Program-made: the position numbers and the translations under genes
From: Metallyticus violacea
Lineage: Eukaryota > Arthropoda > Insecta > Mantodea > Metallyticidae
Reading direction: 5' to 3'
Length of the DNA: 64,000 nt
Assembly (NCBI GenBank): GCA_030762175.1
Contig: CM060831.1
Coordinates: 78,034,001-78,098,000 of the forward strand
Part shown: positions 33,449 to 44,361 of the stretch, in pieces
How positions within the stretch are numbered: position 1 is the stretch's first letter
Layout of the letters: every line of letters begins with the position of its first letter
Notes under the pieces: generated by a model
Seen by the model: the letters and a program-made list of their open reading frames with translations, nothing else
Told to the model about the DNA's origin: nothing
Database searches by the model: none

Positions 33449-33520
33449 CCCACACCACAGGATCCAAAATTACACAGTCTGTCATCTTATCCATTAGGCC
33501 ACACCGCTATAACATGAACA
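33449..33520 (-). pseudogene. tRNA-Arg-like relic
   Basis: The minus strand reads GTGTGGCCTAATGGATAAGATG, which resembles the D-arm side of a tRNA-Arg (GGCCTAATGGATAAGG). The B-box position (GGATCCTGTGG) is degraded and the stems do not close cleanly. Could be a tRNA relic or the head of an unknown SINE. Confidence 0.3.
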
Positions 33521-33784
33521 TCAGTTAACCGTTGTTCATTGCCATATGAATTTCCCGGTATTTTATAATTTGTGTAGCAATAAATCTTGATATCGCGGTG
33601 ATGAACTATTGAAAATCGAGATTTCCTCGATCGCGTAGCAGGGCCTAACGCATTTTAACACAAAGTTTGCCCATTTTCGTTTTTAACACTAACTTACGAA
33701 GGTAGGTCCATAAGTTTCCGGCTTAACCATTTTCTAGGTATGATAAAGACAAAAACTATATTTCACTTTTCAATATACTTACCT

Positions 33785-34069
33785 TTATTGCAATACACTT
33801 CTCACATCTTTGAATTTACATTTGGAAACCCTCCCCCCAAATAATGTCTTGTCTGCAAAATGGGCATAAATAGCACCCACCACTTCTTCATAACACTTAA
33901 ATTTCCCTCCACGTAGGTTCTTATTGAGTTTTGAGAAGAGAAAATAGTCACTGGGAGCTAGATCTGGGTTGTAGGGTGGATGGTGGATCTCCTTGAAACC
34001 ACATTTCTTCACAGCTTCCTTTGCAACAAGGGCTGTGTGCACAGGCACGTTGTCGTGAAGAAGGCGCAC
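33785..34069 (-). pseudogene. Mariner transposase, C-terminal frame
   Basis: Second and third catalytic blocks (LLHDNVPVH, PDLAPSDYFLF), then NLRGGKFKCYEEVVGAI. The last part (GGRVSKCKFKDVRS) is off the family pattern, suggesting a further small indel. Confidence 0.88.
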
Positions 34070-34389
34070 CCACCACTCAGCTTTCCTCGCCTTTTCTCTT
34101 TGATGGAAGCACGTAGTCTATGCAGTAGGCCAGTATAGTACTCCTCATTTACTGTAATGTTCCTCTCCTTGAAGTCAATGAAGAGTATTCCTTCACAGTC
34201 CCAAAAGATTGTGGCCATGATCTTCTTGGTTGACTGAATGACCTTAGCCTTTAGAGGCGGTGCTTCGCTAGGTTTACGCCACTCCATTGGTTTTCTTTTG
34301 GACAAGGGATCATAATTGAGGACCATGGTTTCATCTCCTGTAACAATGCTTTGCAGAAATACTCTCTGGTTGCCACGGCAGAGCTCCAA
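34009..34389 (-). pseudogene. Mariner transposase, central frame
   Basis: Carries the first catalytic block (IVTGDETMVLNYDP) and FWDCEGILFIDFKERNITV through EYYTGLLHRLRASIKEKRRG. The usual Trp after GDET is Met. It overlaps the N-terminal frame by 139 bases because of a frameshift. Confidence 0.88.
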
Positions 34390-34694
34390 AAATGTCTGAC
34401 AACAGATGACTCGTTGCTGCTTTTGGACTGAGAGAGATGTCTAGGCACCCATCTTACACTAACCTTATTCATGTTTAAATGTTCATGAATAATTCGAAGG
34501 ACTGTTGTATTAGAAAGACCTAACATTGCTGTTATTTGTGTAACTCTGAGCCACTGGTCTTCCATAATTTTTCCTGCCACAAGAGCGATGTTTTCAGAAG
34601 TGAGCATCTCCAAGGGCTGACCTGCACGCTCTTCGTCATCAATGCTTTCTCGACCCATTAGAAAAAAATTGCTCCATTCCTTATGGTATAACAT
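34251..34694 (-). pseudogene. Mariner transposase, N-terminal frame
   Basis: Open for 147 codons. The first 100 contain the second HTH (LVAGKIMEDQWLRVTQITAM, TTVLRIIHEHLN) and the WVPRHLS linker. After about residue 105 it runs out of frame. The upstream HTH portion lies beyond its Met in another frame. Confidence 0.85.
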
Positions 34695-35009
34695 ATACCG
34701 TTCAGCGATAGTTCAGTCGCTGTTTAATTTCATTTGGAATAAGTCCTTCTTTTATGAATAACTTAATAACAGCTCGAAACTACCTTTTTAACAAGTCACA
34801 ATCTTTATGCAACTATATCTGAACAAATGAACACAGCGGAGCGGAAGTTAAGCTGCAATTATTTACTTAATAGATAAGATATGACACCAGATAAGATTTT
34901 GTGAAGGCGATATTACTTATCGGCGAGGCCGGAAACTACCTACCGTCGTATCAGCATCTAATTATGAATTCTTTATCACCATATAATCTTGTTCTTTTTC
35001 TTTGTGAAT

Positions 35010-35096
35010 CATTCATTCCCTATCTATTAAATTGCTTGTCTAAGACCCCTAAACACACTGTGAAAATATTGCGGTGTAGATTATTAACACCCGGTA
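35010..35096 (-). repeat. Dispersed terminal repeat R2, copy 3
   Basis: On the minus strand begins ATACCGGGTGTTAATAATCT, then CTTAGACAAGCAATTTAATAGATAGGGAAT. See 14274-14366 and 23377-23456. Confidence 0.55.
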
Positions 35097-35402
35097 TTAA
35101 ATATCACTATTGCAGAACAGTTTATTGTTTGTGACTTTTAGTCGATAAAATTGTGAACGAGGTGAATTGTGTGATTATTGAGTTCAACTATTAATCACGT
35201 TAATTAATATATTCAAACATGATAAATCGCATAAACTTAATTAAACAGAATGGAAATGGCTGAAAATTGTGAAACAAACTGCAAAGTGAACTCAACAAGT
35301 TTTTAAAATCAGGCAATAACATTTATACTTCTAGAACTAACATAGGCTATTAAACACTGTTTTCGAACGTGTGTGTGCGCGCGCGCGTGCGTGTGTGTGA
35401 GT

Positions 35403-35444
<42 letters not shown>

Positions 35445-36109
35445 CTCTAAGCACGTGTTTTTGACATGTTCAAAAATTATCGAACCAACTTCCTCGAAGA
35501 AATATTACCTGGAGCGATAGTAAGGCGCGACATCTGAACTGAATGAGGCAGCAACTCTATTCCTTCTAATTCCTAGACTTTTGTTGGGCATTCTTGTCAA
35601 TGGGCAGAAGTACTCTGTAATAAAGCCGGGTAGAGAAGTTTTAAAACTTCACCAGCATTGTGCAGCGTCAACTCCACGACCGTTTGGGACCAGCTCGAAA
35701 TGGATAACACTATCGAAATTCCACCAGGCGTTTTGTCTAATATGACTTTGACAAAACACTGACTGGATTGCTTTCGCTTTATAGAATTACAGAACAAGAC
35801 TAATTTTTATCACATGTTACAATGCGTTTCAGAATTTGTTAAGAAATATCAACTCGTTTCGGCAAGTTTTTATGGTCAACGTTTATACGCTGTGTCAAGT
35901 TGGTTCAGGTGCCTAGTCACTGGTGTTTGAGACAGGAACTATTCTGACAATTCAAGAATACCAAGCGTACGCAGAACTTCGCTTTCTATAGCTTAGGTTG
36001 TTCAAATCACGGCTTATCACCATCAATGATTTGACTGAACCAATACGATGCTGTTTTCACCTTTTACCGGACACATTTCTTCAGCTGCTGACTTAGTACT
36101 CACACTTCA
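35097..36109. other. Unannotated interval with a compound microsatellite
   Basis: Besides the repeat at 35369-35442 I see no feature. Confidence 0.5.
35369..35442. repeat. Compound (GT)n(GC)n(GT)n(GA)n microsatellite
   Basis: GTGTGTGTGC, then GCGCGC, then GTGTGTGTGAGTGAGAGTGA and about 16 GA units. Confidence 0.95.
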
Positions 36110-36505
36110 TCCTCATCTTCTTCCCATCCCACGGGCTGGATACTAATTTCCCCGTTCCGAAGCAACGTTTAGTCTTTCCATCTCTTCCTTGGACTCCTAT
36201 TGATCTAGATCCCCTTTGTATGTACTGGAGTATACTTCTAGGCCCTCTCCCAACCTATTCACATGATCTTTCCAGTTCTTTCTGTTATTTGATTTCCTCA
36301 GTAATGTTTTGGACGCAAAGTTGTTGGCGAATATAATCACTTCTGACGTGATCTCTTCTAGTCACTGTCTTAAAAATCCCATCTGATTCGTCGTTCTTAA
36401 TGTTTTGTTAAGACCCACGATTTACTTCCATACATTAACACAGATTTACAGATACAGTATTATAGAATTTTAATATCATTTCTTTTTTCGTTTGTTTTCT
36501 TTAAA
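36110..36505 (-). mobile_element. Non-LTR retrotransposon (LINE) 3' RT fragment
   Basis: Minus strand in shifting frames: KSVLMYGSKSWVLTKH (thumb region, the LxYGxExW motif of LINE RTs), RRDHVRSDYIRQQLCVQNIT, TGKIM..IGWE, ILQYIQRGSRSIG, SPRKRWKD. This order (YGSESWxLT, RDxIRxxxIRxxL, WxxHVxR, GRPRKRW) is the C-terminal part of an endonuclease-RT LINE ORF2. Stops are frequent. The catalytic FADD is not included. Confidence 0.7.
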
Positions 36506-36680
36506 AGAAATCGATGAAGAACGCTAACTGCTATTTTGTTGTCGTACATTCTATGTTAGATTTGGATAACATCCTAGGTACTGAATACATATGATGTAAT
36601 GAATACGTTTACTCTTCTAAATTATTCTTTAAAATAAAACCTCCAGTAAATATAAATGCAAGGCCAACCTTCCTCCCTCC

Positions 36681-36718
36681 CTCTTCTTCTTGTTCTTCTT
36701 CTTCTTCTTCTTCTTCTT
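36681..36718. repeat. (CTT)n-rich microsatellite
   Basis: Interrupted CTT units followed by about eight perfect ones. Confidence 0.9.
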
Positions 36719-36721
36719 GCT

Positions 36722-36995
36722 ACAGCCTGGGACGAGCCTTGACCTACCGCAGTGACCTCTGCTTCCTCTATCTTCGTTTCCCGATTTCATTGGGCAGTAT
36801 TGCAAGGGTGCATGTGATCAGTATGCCGGTATTCCACGGCTCCCTAGATCAAAGAACGCCACCTCCCCATCAGGCAGCTCCCCTTATCCTCACGAGGGTG
36901 GGTGGACCCCGTTCCAGAGGTCCATAACTTAATATATTCCTAAGCAAGTATCAGGCAATCAGCAATGCTAACCACTAAACCAAGGAGGTGGTCTT
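36722..36995 (-). mobile_element. Possible third tRNA-derived SINE family
   Basis: On the minus strand a tRNA-like start (CCTTGGTTTAGTGGTTAGCA, a good A-box) is followed by a GC-richer body with GGTCCACCCACCCTCGTGAGG and GATGGGGAGGTGGCG, ending at the CTT microsatellite. The B-box is unclear. Non-coding. Confidence 0.5.
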
Positions 36996-37113
36996 TTGGC
37001 CAACCTGCTAAAACTACATAGCTCATAATTCAATTCGGCACTTAGAACTCTTAAGCACTTTATTAAAATAGACAATACATTTCACTTAGTTTTGATTTAT
37101 TATAATTATGTTA

Positions 37114-37326
37114 CGTTCTTTAACATCTTTGGCCAATACTCATCGCCGTTCCATTCAGGGCATGATATAGGCGATAAAATTAGCAATCAGGCCTCTTCTT
37201 TCAGGCTTGAGGGTTTTATACGTGCTGTAAATGCACAACACCAGACTACACTTTACTTCCAAGTTTGAATCTGCGGTTTTGTCTCTGTGAGGCAAATAGG
37301 ATTTCCACTAGATCACCAGAACCGAC
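37114..37326 (-). mobile_element. SINE-A, diverged
   Basis: Tail TTCTTTAACATCTTTGG, body AGGCCTCTTCTTTCAGGCTTGAGG, head ending TCACCAGAACCGAC on the plus strand. A central part (AAGGAAGCC..GATTTTTACGCCC) is missing and the head is degraded. Confidence 0.75.
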
Positions 37327-37599
37327 TGGGATGCTAGAGATAACTTGGCCGAATGAGTTCAGGGGATTTTGTGGCCAGTTTTCCAGGCATTCAACTAAAG
37401 AAATGAGGGAAATTTCCTGAAAAAGATTCATTTGGAAAACTAAGTCGACCGGGAAACTAAGCCAACCTACACAAGGGAAGGGCAAACGCTACCGGTAGTT
37501 TGAATTTTCCTCTAGTATAGGGATAGAATGGCATGTGGAACGAACGTTTGAAATTTGGAGCAGAATATTCAACAAAATATTGCATGAGGAAACCATTAC

Positions 37600-38640
37600 C
37601 AAACAATGAAGTCCAACACAATTATACCATTGCACAAGAAAGGGCCCATCAGCTTTATGTCAAATATGTATAAATTATTTTCAAAGGTGATAACTAGAAG
37701 ACTGACATAAATTTTGGAGGAGAATCAACCCAACGAACAGGCAGGCTTCGTTTCGGTTTCAGCACCAGAGATCATCTTCAGTCCGTTAATCAGCTTATAG
37801 AAACGTATGAAGAGCACAACCTAAACCGAAATATATAGCACTCACCGAGTGCAAGGCGACAGATCATACAAGCCACTACACAAACACGGAATCAAATACA
37901 TCATGAACGACTTGTACAGCCAAAGCAAAGTAAAAGTGAGAACGGAAAAAGTGGGACAAGCTTTCAATTTAAATAGGGAGTACGACAAGGCGACCCAGTC
38001 TCACGTAAACTCTTCACCTGCGATCTGGAAGAAGTCTTCAGACAACTACAGTCAGCAGAAATAGTGCCAGACTAACCAACCGGAGATTCGCGATTATTGT
38101 CGAGAACATCCGAAGACTTACAACAGATGCTTCTAAAACTAAACGAGTACATCAGTCCCATTGCCTCACTAAAACTGAAATATTGACCAAAAGAACAATA
38201 GAAATAAATGGTGAAGAGATTCAGTATGTGGATGAATACATATATGTAGACCAGACGTCTCATTTCACCATAAAGAGATTAAGAGGAGAGTAGCACAAGC
38301 TTGGAAAGTCTTTTGGTTCAAGTTCATGTTGTATGACACGTCTCTAAACAAGAAACTCCCGGTGCTGATGTCAAAGCTGATCCCTTACCGACAGACACAG
38401 GAATATGTCAAAGGTAAAAGGAGAGGAAGATCCCAGGTATAACTCTGAGAGACAACACTTGACTGCAGGAAATCGTGGCCAGAGCTGCAGTGATAAAATG
38501 GAAATGGGGCGGGCACGCGGTGACGCAGATCACCACCATATGGGACCTCTACGTAGGACAGAGGACTCCAGAGCGATCGAGAAAAAGAAAAGAAAGGAAC
38601 ATCTCAGAGTTCAGTGATCACGCATCGCTCGCAATAGCAT
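37600..38640 (+). mobile_element. LINE (RTE/BovB-like) reverse transcriptase remnant
   Basis: Plus strand, shifting frames, motifs in order: TIIPLHKKGP, FMSNMYKLFSKVITRRLT, LEENQPNEQAGFV (RT fingers, the ENQPxEQAGFR motif), YKPLHKHGIKYIMNDLYSQ, then a spot where the FADD catalytic box should be (destroyed), DLQQMLLKLNEY, then EINGEEIQYVDEYIYV, AWKVFWFKF, KGKRRGRSQ, then LQEIVARAAVIKWKWGGH and WDLYVGQRTPERSRKR at the C-terminus. The order fits a single LINE ORF2. 5' truncated, numerous indels, no poly(A). The clade name is from motif memory, not a search. Confidence 0.8.
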
Positions 38641-39522
38641 GAGTGGAGTGAGAAGTGGCAAGGACTCAACTATAAAACTGTATAGTTTTTCAGTAGAATC
38701 TCTAACTCACCCGGTGTCACAAAACGAGCTTTTCCCCTCTAACAGCAGGCCCTAGACCGTTATGGGACATAATGGGTTCTTTCATTTCATCATAGTTTGA
38801 TATCTAACATTGTTTCAGCGAGCAAGGAAATATTTATGTCCCGCTAAACGATAATTTCAATGTCTTATTCTCTAAACATTTCTGCTCACTCATACGTTTT
38901 GTGTGCTGCAGTGATTAACATATGCGCGAGAACAGACACGTTGCTTGAAGCATTTTTTTTTATGCTGTCTGCTGCTTTGAGAAAAAAGTCGCTTAGCAAA
39001 CCGCTGCGCTGCGCTACGACGTAAATGATACCAAATAGCACAGTTGTGTCACACCACCATACTTCCTTAAGGTATTGGAGCGCATGAATGGTTCAAAGTT
39101 CAGCAAAGTGCTTCGAGTTATAAACGCATTCCAGTCACAACAGCTCTCTGGAACTGAAAGTGGCGCAACTCTGCAATATGCAACACAGAACAGCCTACTG
39201 TTCAGCGAATTCCGAAAGATATTGTGGTTTTACCCATGAAAACATTTCTAAAAATTTCAGATTTCCATCGATCCTACCTACTAGGCACCAAAAATATATA
39301 TTAAATTCATTATCGAAACTCGGTATATGCCTATGAAGTAAAACAAGAAAAACAGTTTATGAAAAGCAGACTTTTTGTAATTGCCAAGGACTTCGATTAA
39401 GGTAACCTGGGGAGAAATGAGGCATATTGGAAATAAACTCGTTAGTGTCATATGAAATAATGGAGGGGGGAATAGTCTGCGCAAGCGCATGGACGAATAA
39501 TCGGGCTTATCCTTACAGACAG
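38641..39522. other. Unannotated interval
   Basis: No feature recognised. Confidence 0.4.
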
Positions 39523-39776
39523 CGGCTGACAAATTTTGCTCAGAGACCTCTTCTTTCAGGCTTGAGGTTCTTTTTCGTGCCGTAAATGTACGCATGGAAC
39601 CCACGGCTTTACTTTCCTCCCGAAGGAAGCCATCCATACTTAGGATTTTTACGCCCGAAAAAATCTATCGATCCTGACTGGGTTTGAACCCGCGATCTTG
39701 GGTTTAGAAGGCAAGTATGGTTACCACTATACCACCAGGACCGACAGAACGTCCGTAAATAAACTAAATCAACAAC
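39523..39776 (-). mobile_element. SINE-A with rearranged tail
   Basis: The minus-strand head and body are complete to the CGGCTGAC block (39523), but the tail is not in its place. Instead, after the head (CCGAC at 39741-39745), the plus-strand tail motif AACGTCCGTAAATAAACTAAATC appears at 39748-39770. This is what remains if the copy inserted head-on into an older plus-strand SINE-A, or after an inversion. Confidence 0.8.
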
Positions 39777-39807
39777 AATCATCCCATTTTCAAATCTTAT
39801 AAGCCCG

Positions 39808-39890
39808 TAGGTTCAAGCTTTTATTTTGGTTAAAATAGACAGGCACAAGGTATTTAAAATACTGAAAAGAGGCAGTAATATAATTTGAAT
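39808..39890 (+). repeat. Dispersed repeat R3, copy 1
   Basis: GTTCAAGCTTTTATTTTGGTTAAAATAGACAGGCA and ACTGAAAAGAGGCAGTAAT recur, diverged, at 58694-58790 with a poly(A) insertion between the two blocks. Confidence 0.55.
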
Positions 39891-41234
39891 TTAATTAAAA
39901 GTGAAAACAGAGAGCAATATCAATTGTTATTAATGAAAATACGCATTTAGGATACTGAATTTCTATATCACATAATTGAAGTACTTAAGCTTACTTTTCT
40001 TGGCAACAACAAGATGCTTTTTCAAGATTAAGGATGCGCAGTGGTTTCTGTTTCATTTTCTGTTTATGCGTATATAGGGGAATCGGGTTAGTATCTCTCT
40101 TACTTTAGTACTGAACACATTGTAGAGACGGTTAATTGCTCTCATCTTTCCCGCTTGCAATTGTTACGTTTATGCAGCTGAGAAATTACCTAATTTCCTA
40201 GGATTGTCTCGCGTATATCAATACAAGATCATTCGCCAGGACTATTCAAACTACAGTACGAGCTTCTCAATAGATTTTTTTAAGTGAATATACCATTAAA
40301 TGTTATAATTATAACTTTTTCCACCTCGATATTTTGAACTTCTTTATATGCTTTTTAAAATGCATAAATAATTTCAGAAAAAATCCTTAACGAGCCAAAA
40401 TAGGCTTAAAAAGGTTTAAACCTTAGAATAGGCACAAAAAAGGAAAATAAAAACCGACCCCATGTACGGAAACATATTTATTTCTATCTGACTCTTAAAT
40501 ATACCCACCACCCAGGGAGAAAAGGCATTTTGCCTAACTTCCGGCTCTGCTTACAACGTAGCTTGTCAACTGCCAAAGATCTATGGGATTCATTCAATTA
40601 TTCATGGAGCACACGAGTTCGATATTCGTAGGCACCTAATATTTATCTTGCGAGGGAAACTTGTGCCAACCTGTTAGGCCCTGTAATTGCTAAATATTTT
40701 GGGATTTCTATCACGGATCTCGACTGAAAATCGTAGATTGATACCCATAAATATAAAGAGAGCAACTATGTTGGATGAAACAGTCCATCGCCTTTCCTTG
40801 CATTTATTTCATCATGATGCATGTTTCCCCCTGTAACGTAGAAGTGTGACAGACACATGAGAACAAAGGGGATGAAACTTAAAACGTTCGAAGAGATTTT
40901 GGAAGCTCTTACATGTAAAGCAAACCTTGTGCAATTTGTTTAGGATTCAATTTCCTCTGTACTTTCACCATGCTCTTTCGCTCTCGACATTGTTTGGGCA
41001 AATCTCAGGATCAATACCTGATACTGTGACAAATGCTCTACTATGTCTGTCTCTACTATGCTAGAGACTAAACGAACTTGTTCTCACGCATTAAGACAAG
41101 CATCAGGAGTACAAATACCGAAACCTCATGCATTTTCAACAAATATCATCGGTAAAGAGGTAATATTAATTATAAATTTGATTAAAAGTAAACACGAAGT
41201 ATATAACATTACAGTTTTACACTAAGACAATGTA
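39891..41234. other. Long unannotated interval
   Basis: No feature recognised. Confidence 0.4.
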
Positions 41235-42052
41235 ACACTCCATAGCTGAATTTACGGAAAACCTCGACTCAGTATCAACATGGGCTAAACAGAACGACCG
41301 TATCAAAATCGCAGGCAATTATAGTCGGGCATAATCGATTATTAAACAAAATTAATACAACAGTACTACTTCCCTTAAAACTTAATGAAATAAAAGTGCG
41401 AATAAAACACTTTGTTAATGATTAATTTGACAGCAATCTTAATTGGCAATTTCAAACAAAGAAATCTGTTAAAAAATTAAATTCCGTTCCTTGAAATGGC
41501 AAACGAAGACTTGTATAAACGCTGATTACTGCGACATCACTACCAATCCTGAACAGACTACACAATGCCTGCATTCGCCATGTACGTAAATCAGATATCA
41601 CTCCAGTTTTTGAATTGTTATCGACTGTATGCTAGAAGAAAGTTGCACTCCCTCGTTCTTCTGCGTCGAATTCTATGCACCTCAATCTTTCAACTCGTTC
41701 GCTTTTCTCTGATCATAATTTAAACGCCCGATTGAATAACAATTCCTTTCTCACTATATACCCTTACGCCGAACCTGTCAATTTTCTTCATCCTTCACAG
41801 TTGGCGTTACCAGTCTCTGTAACTCTCTGCTGTTTCTTATCAAGGGCTGCCGGTCACAACGACAGCTTTGAATATTGCTCGACGATATTTGCAAAATGCA
41901 GCATTTGACAAGTGTTATGTTCAAATTGTTAGTACCGTTAACTGTATTGTATATGTACGGCATATAATGAAATCGTAATTTTCCCTGTTGAAGAGGAACA
42001 GAGGACCTTTTACAGATAAAATATATTATTATTATTATTATTATTATATTGC
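41235..42052 (+). mobile_element. LINE (CR1/Jockey-like) 3' end with (ATT)n tail
   Basis: Plus strand, shifting frames: ENLDSVSTWAKQND, FDSNLNWQFQTKKSVKKLNS (the DSxLxWxxHV region), LPILNRLHNACIRHVRKSDI (LQNACVR motif), ELLSTV, LHSLVLLRRILCTSI, SLFSDHNLNARLNNNSFLTI, FLHPSQLALPVSVTLC, RRYLQNA. This is the C-terminal domain of Jockey/CR1-type ORF2. The element ends TTTTACAGATAAAATAT then (ATT)n at 42028-42049, the simple 3' tail such LINEs often carry. Several stops. RT catalytic domain absent. Confidence 0.8.
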
Positions 42053-42099
42053 AGAGAATTAACGTAATACCCTCCTGATTTAAGCGGTAGTTATGTTGA

Positions 42100-42121
42100 T
42101 GAGTAAAAAAAAAAAAAAAAA
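42100..42121. repeat. Poly(A) tract
   Basis: A-rich run shortly after the LINE tail. Confidence 0.7.
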
Positions 42122-42241
42122 GGTTATTCCTCGCTCGAGAAGCAGGTGTTAAGGTGTTTTAGCCTTTTCGCTTACTCTACCTTATCAACATCTTTATCAG
42201 CATATAACTGCGATTATCTCAAATTGACTTTTTAAAGATTC

Positions 42242-42360
42242 TATACTTATGGAAATTCCTGCGGTCGGTTGTATACGGGAGTTATGTTTGATACCGGCTC
42301 AAGATTTTCTCTTTCAAAGCAATGGTTGCTATTAGCACCAAGGCATGGCTGCACATGTTA
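42242..42360 (+). pseudogene. Possible pepsin-type aspartic protease fragment
   Basis: One frame reads YTYGNSCGRLYTGVMFDTGS, then RFSLSKQWLLLAPRHGCTC, then TAA. Pepsin-family (A1) proteases have YYGxIxIGTPPQxFxVxFDTGS followed by a NLWVPS-type turn and a nearby Cys. The spacing here is three residues short and the NLWVPS segment is not kept. FDTGS is more like cellular pepsins than retroviral DTGA. Only about 38 residues are visible and no second domain was found. Chance or a retroelement protease remain possible. Confidence 0.35.
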
Positions 42361-43963
42361 AGGCTGATATTTGGGAGTTAACCTCAATTTTACACAAGTT
42401 TGTTTATTATTATTTTTCTTTCGCCCAAGAGTGCATGGTTTGTTACTATACATTATCATTTGTAGCACGTCCACAGGAAACCATCTAGAAAGTAATGCTA
42501 CGCTCTTTAGATGAAAGGAATTTCAAGGTCATCCTGACATTGGATGGCAAATGGCACTAACCTACTGAAAAGAGTCAGTACAAAGTTTCTCGTGGGGTAA
42601 TAACTGTTCAGAAAGTTATGTAAATTGTAGTAGCCACTGTATCTTGTCTTGTAGTGAGTGTGTCTACCTGCAAATTCACCTTATTTTACACCCATGTTAT
42701 GTTAACGCACACATGAGAGCGTCTAATTAAATGCAAACGTAAGATATAATTCCCCATGTTTCTCAGTTCCTCTTTCTAGAAGACAGGTGATAAGTGAAAT
42801 TTCTTCATTCTTTTCGTATGCGATATTGTTTTGCAATAATACTAACGACGACGCCAGACCTTTTTTCGCTGACACTTGTTGAGTTATATTTCTTAACCCT
42901 GGAACAGTCTAGCTATCTGGAATTACTTCAGTGTATATTTTTCATTCTTAAAATGCTTTCATACTTATAAGGGAACTTTCAGATAGCTCATCTCGAAATC
43001 TTATCTCAAACTTTACCACAGTTAGATTACTGATACGAGATATGTAAGTGCAAAATATTACCTGCTTATACAAATAAAAAGGTTATGAACAAAGATGTGC
43101 AAAAAGTGTCATATCAGCTTCGCATAGTTGGTCACAGGCGAGGGATAGAAGAGGAGAAATAAGATAGGCGGGTCCAAAGAAGAAAGCTCTTCACTGTTGT
43201 CACCAGGTACGCCCCATGCTTTCCAAAGTTTTCACACTCTTTTGAGCAGCTAATATTTTTATATAAATATCTAACTAAGTGTAAAGTTTCAGATACAGTT
43301 TCAAAATGAACTCTCTGACTGTTCCCTTGTGAGCTTAACGCCCCACAGCCAAGTTCCCCGGGCTAAAATTGCACTGGAATGCTTGTTGTTTCCAAATTTC
43401 TCTGGGAATGTCAATTAAAGTTTCAGTTATATTTAAAAGTTGTATATTTAAAAATTATGTCTGTATTAATATTCAAGGTACTTCGTTTCGTTTGTTTTTG
43501 TTTTTGTTCTTTTGTAATCCTTAAAAAACTATGCAGCAATTTTATTTCTTTGGGATTTTTTGGTTCATTTTCCAGGAATTAGATTTTGTTCGATATTGTG
43601 ATCACTTAAGCTGTTGTAATGATAATATACTTGACGCTTTTACACCAATACAATTTACGCACCAGATTCAGTGGTATCAACGGTAAATTATATTTTCTTA
43701 CATTCCTCTCATCATAATGACTGTAAAAGATTCGCCTTCCTCTCTCGTGCTAAAACTCAAATGAACTTTTGATGCAACAACCTGGGTTTGTAATATTTCA
43801 TTTACACCTTGTTGTTTATTTCGGATAAGGCAATACATGTAAATATTGATGCACAGTCTTTGTTTGACACTGAATGAGCTTCCGTGTCAAGGCTATAACG
43901 ATAGGCTTAAGTCGGGGACATTAAAAAGAAAAGCACACGTGAGTCAAACTCACTAATGGTGAA
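42361..43963. other. Long unannotated interval
   Basis: A short block at 42484-42510 (CATCTAGAAAGTAATGCTACG) resembles a mariner terminus, but there is no partner. Confidence 0.35.
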
Positions 43964-44039
43964 TCAAGCTTCATCTTCGACCTCTGACATAAATGCAACT
44001 AGTTCAATGATTCGCGAAAAGAAAAACGCAATATCAACC

Positions 44040-44280
44040 TTGATATGATGCGAGCTATTTGGAAGGAAATTTACTTTTTGGATTTTGGTGTTGCTAAATG
44101 GTATTATGAATAGAATTGCAATTGATATAATCCAGGCAATAACACCTCCTAGTTTGTAGTTGGAATTTAAGCAGTGTGGCGATGAAGACGAACCCAAACC
44201 AAACAATGTACTACGTTGCATAGTTCTTTCAAATATTTTGTTAGGTATGCATTCCAGGATGTCTCAATGAAGATTTCTTT
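44040..44280 (-). pseudogene. Possible nuclear copy of mitochondrial cytochrome b
   Basis: The minus frame at 44100-44165 reads YKLGGVIAWIISIAILFIIP followed by FSNTKIQKVNFLPNS. Cytochrome b has RSIPNKLGGVIAL-SIAIL-LPF then a K-x-Q-FYPI-Q segment at this place (C-terminal third, before TM7). Just upstream in another frame, WFGFVFIATLL corresponds to the WYFLFAYAILR stretch. The mitochondrial gene would run as one frame using the invertebrate mitochondrial code; here indels separate the parts. It lies in an 85-codon open frame on the standard code. About 100 bp is convincing; the flanks are uncertain. Confidence 0.45.
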
Positions 44281-44361
44281 TCCCATGCATAAAGTATCAG
44301 AATAGATTTTCGAATCCCTTAATTCATATGTGATTAATCAGAGAGCATTGATTGTAAAAGA

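Larger units (their letters stand above)
33697..34948 (-). mobile_element. Nearly complete DD34D mariner, frameshifted
   Basis: About 1.25 kb between TA dinucleotides (33695-33696, 34949-34950). Left end CGAAGGTAGGTCCATAAGTT, right end reversed CGACGGTAGGTAGTTTCCGG. Minus-strand transposase in three overlapping frames: KGMEQFF..GRESIDDEERAGQPLE (HTH), VTQITAMLGLSNTTVLRIIH, VRWVPRHL, then VTGDETMVLNYDPLSKRKP (first Asp), MATIFWDCEGILFIDF, HDNVPVHTALVAKEAVKK (second Asp), HHPPYNPDLAPSDYF (third Asp). The second-to-third Asp spacing is 34 residues. All three catalytic Asp are kept; at least two frameshifts (near 34040-34060 and 34280-34380) break it. Confidence 0.93.

Noticed and set aside
35369..35442. 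Possible Z-DNA-type regulatory tract (GC/GT)
   Set aside because: Only a short GC core in a simple microsatellite; no context supports a role.
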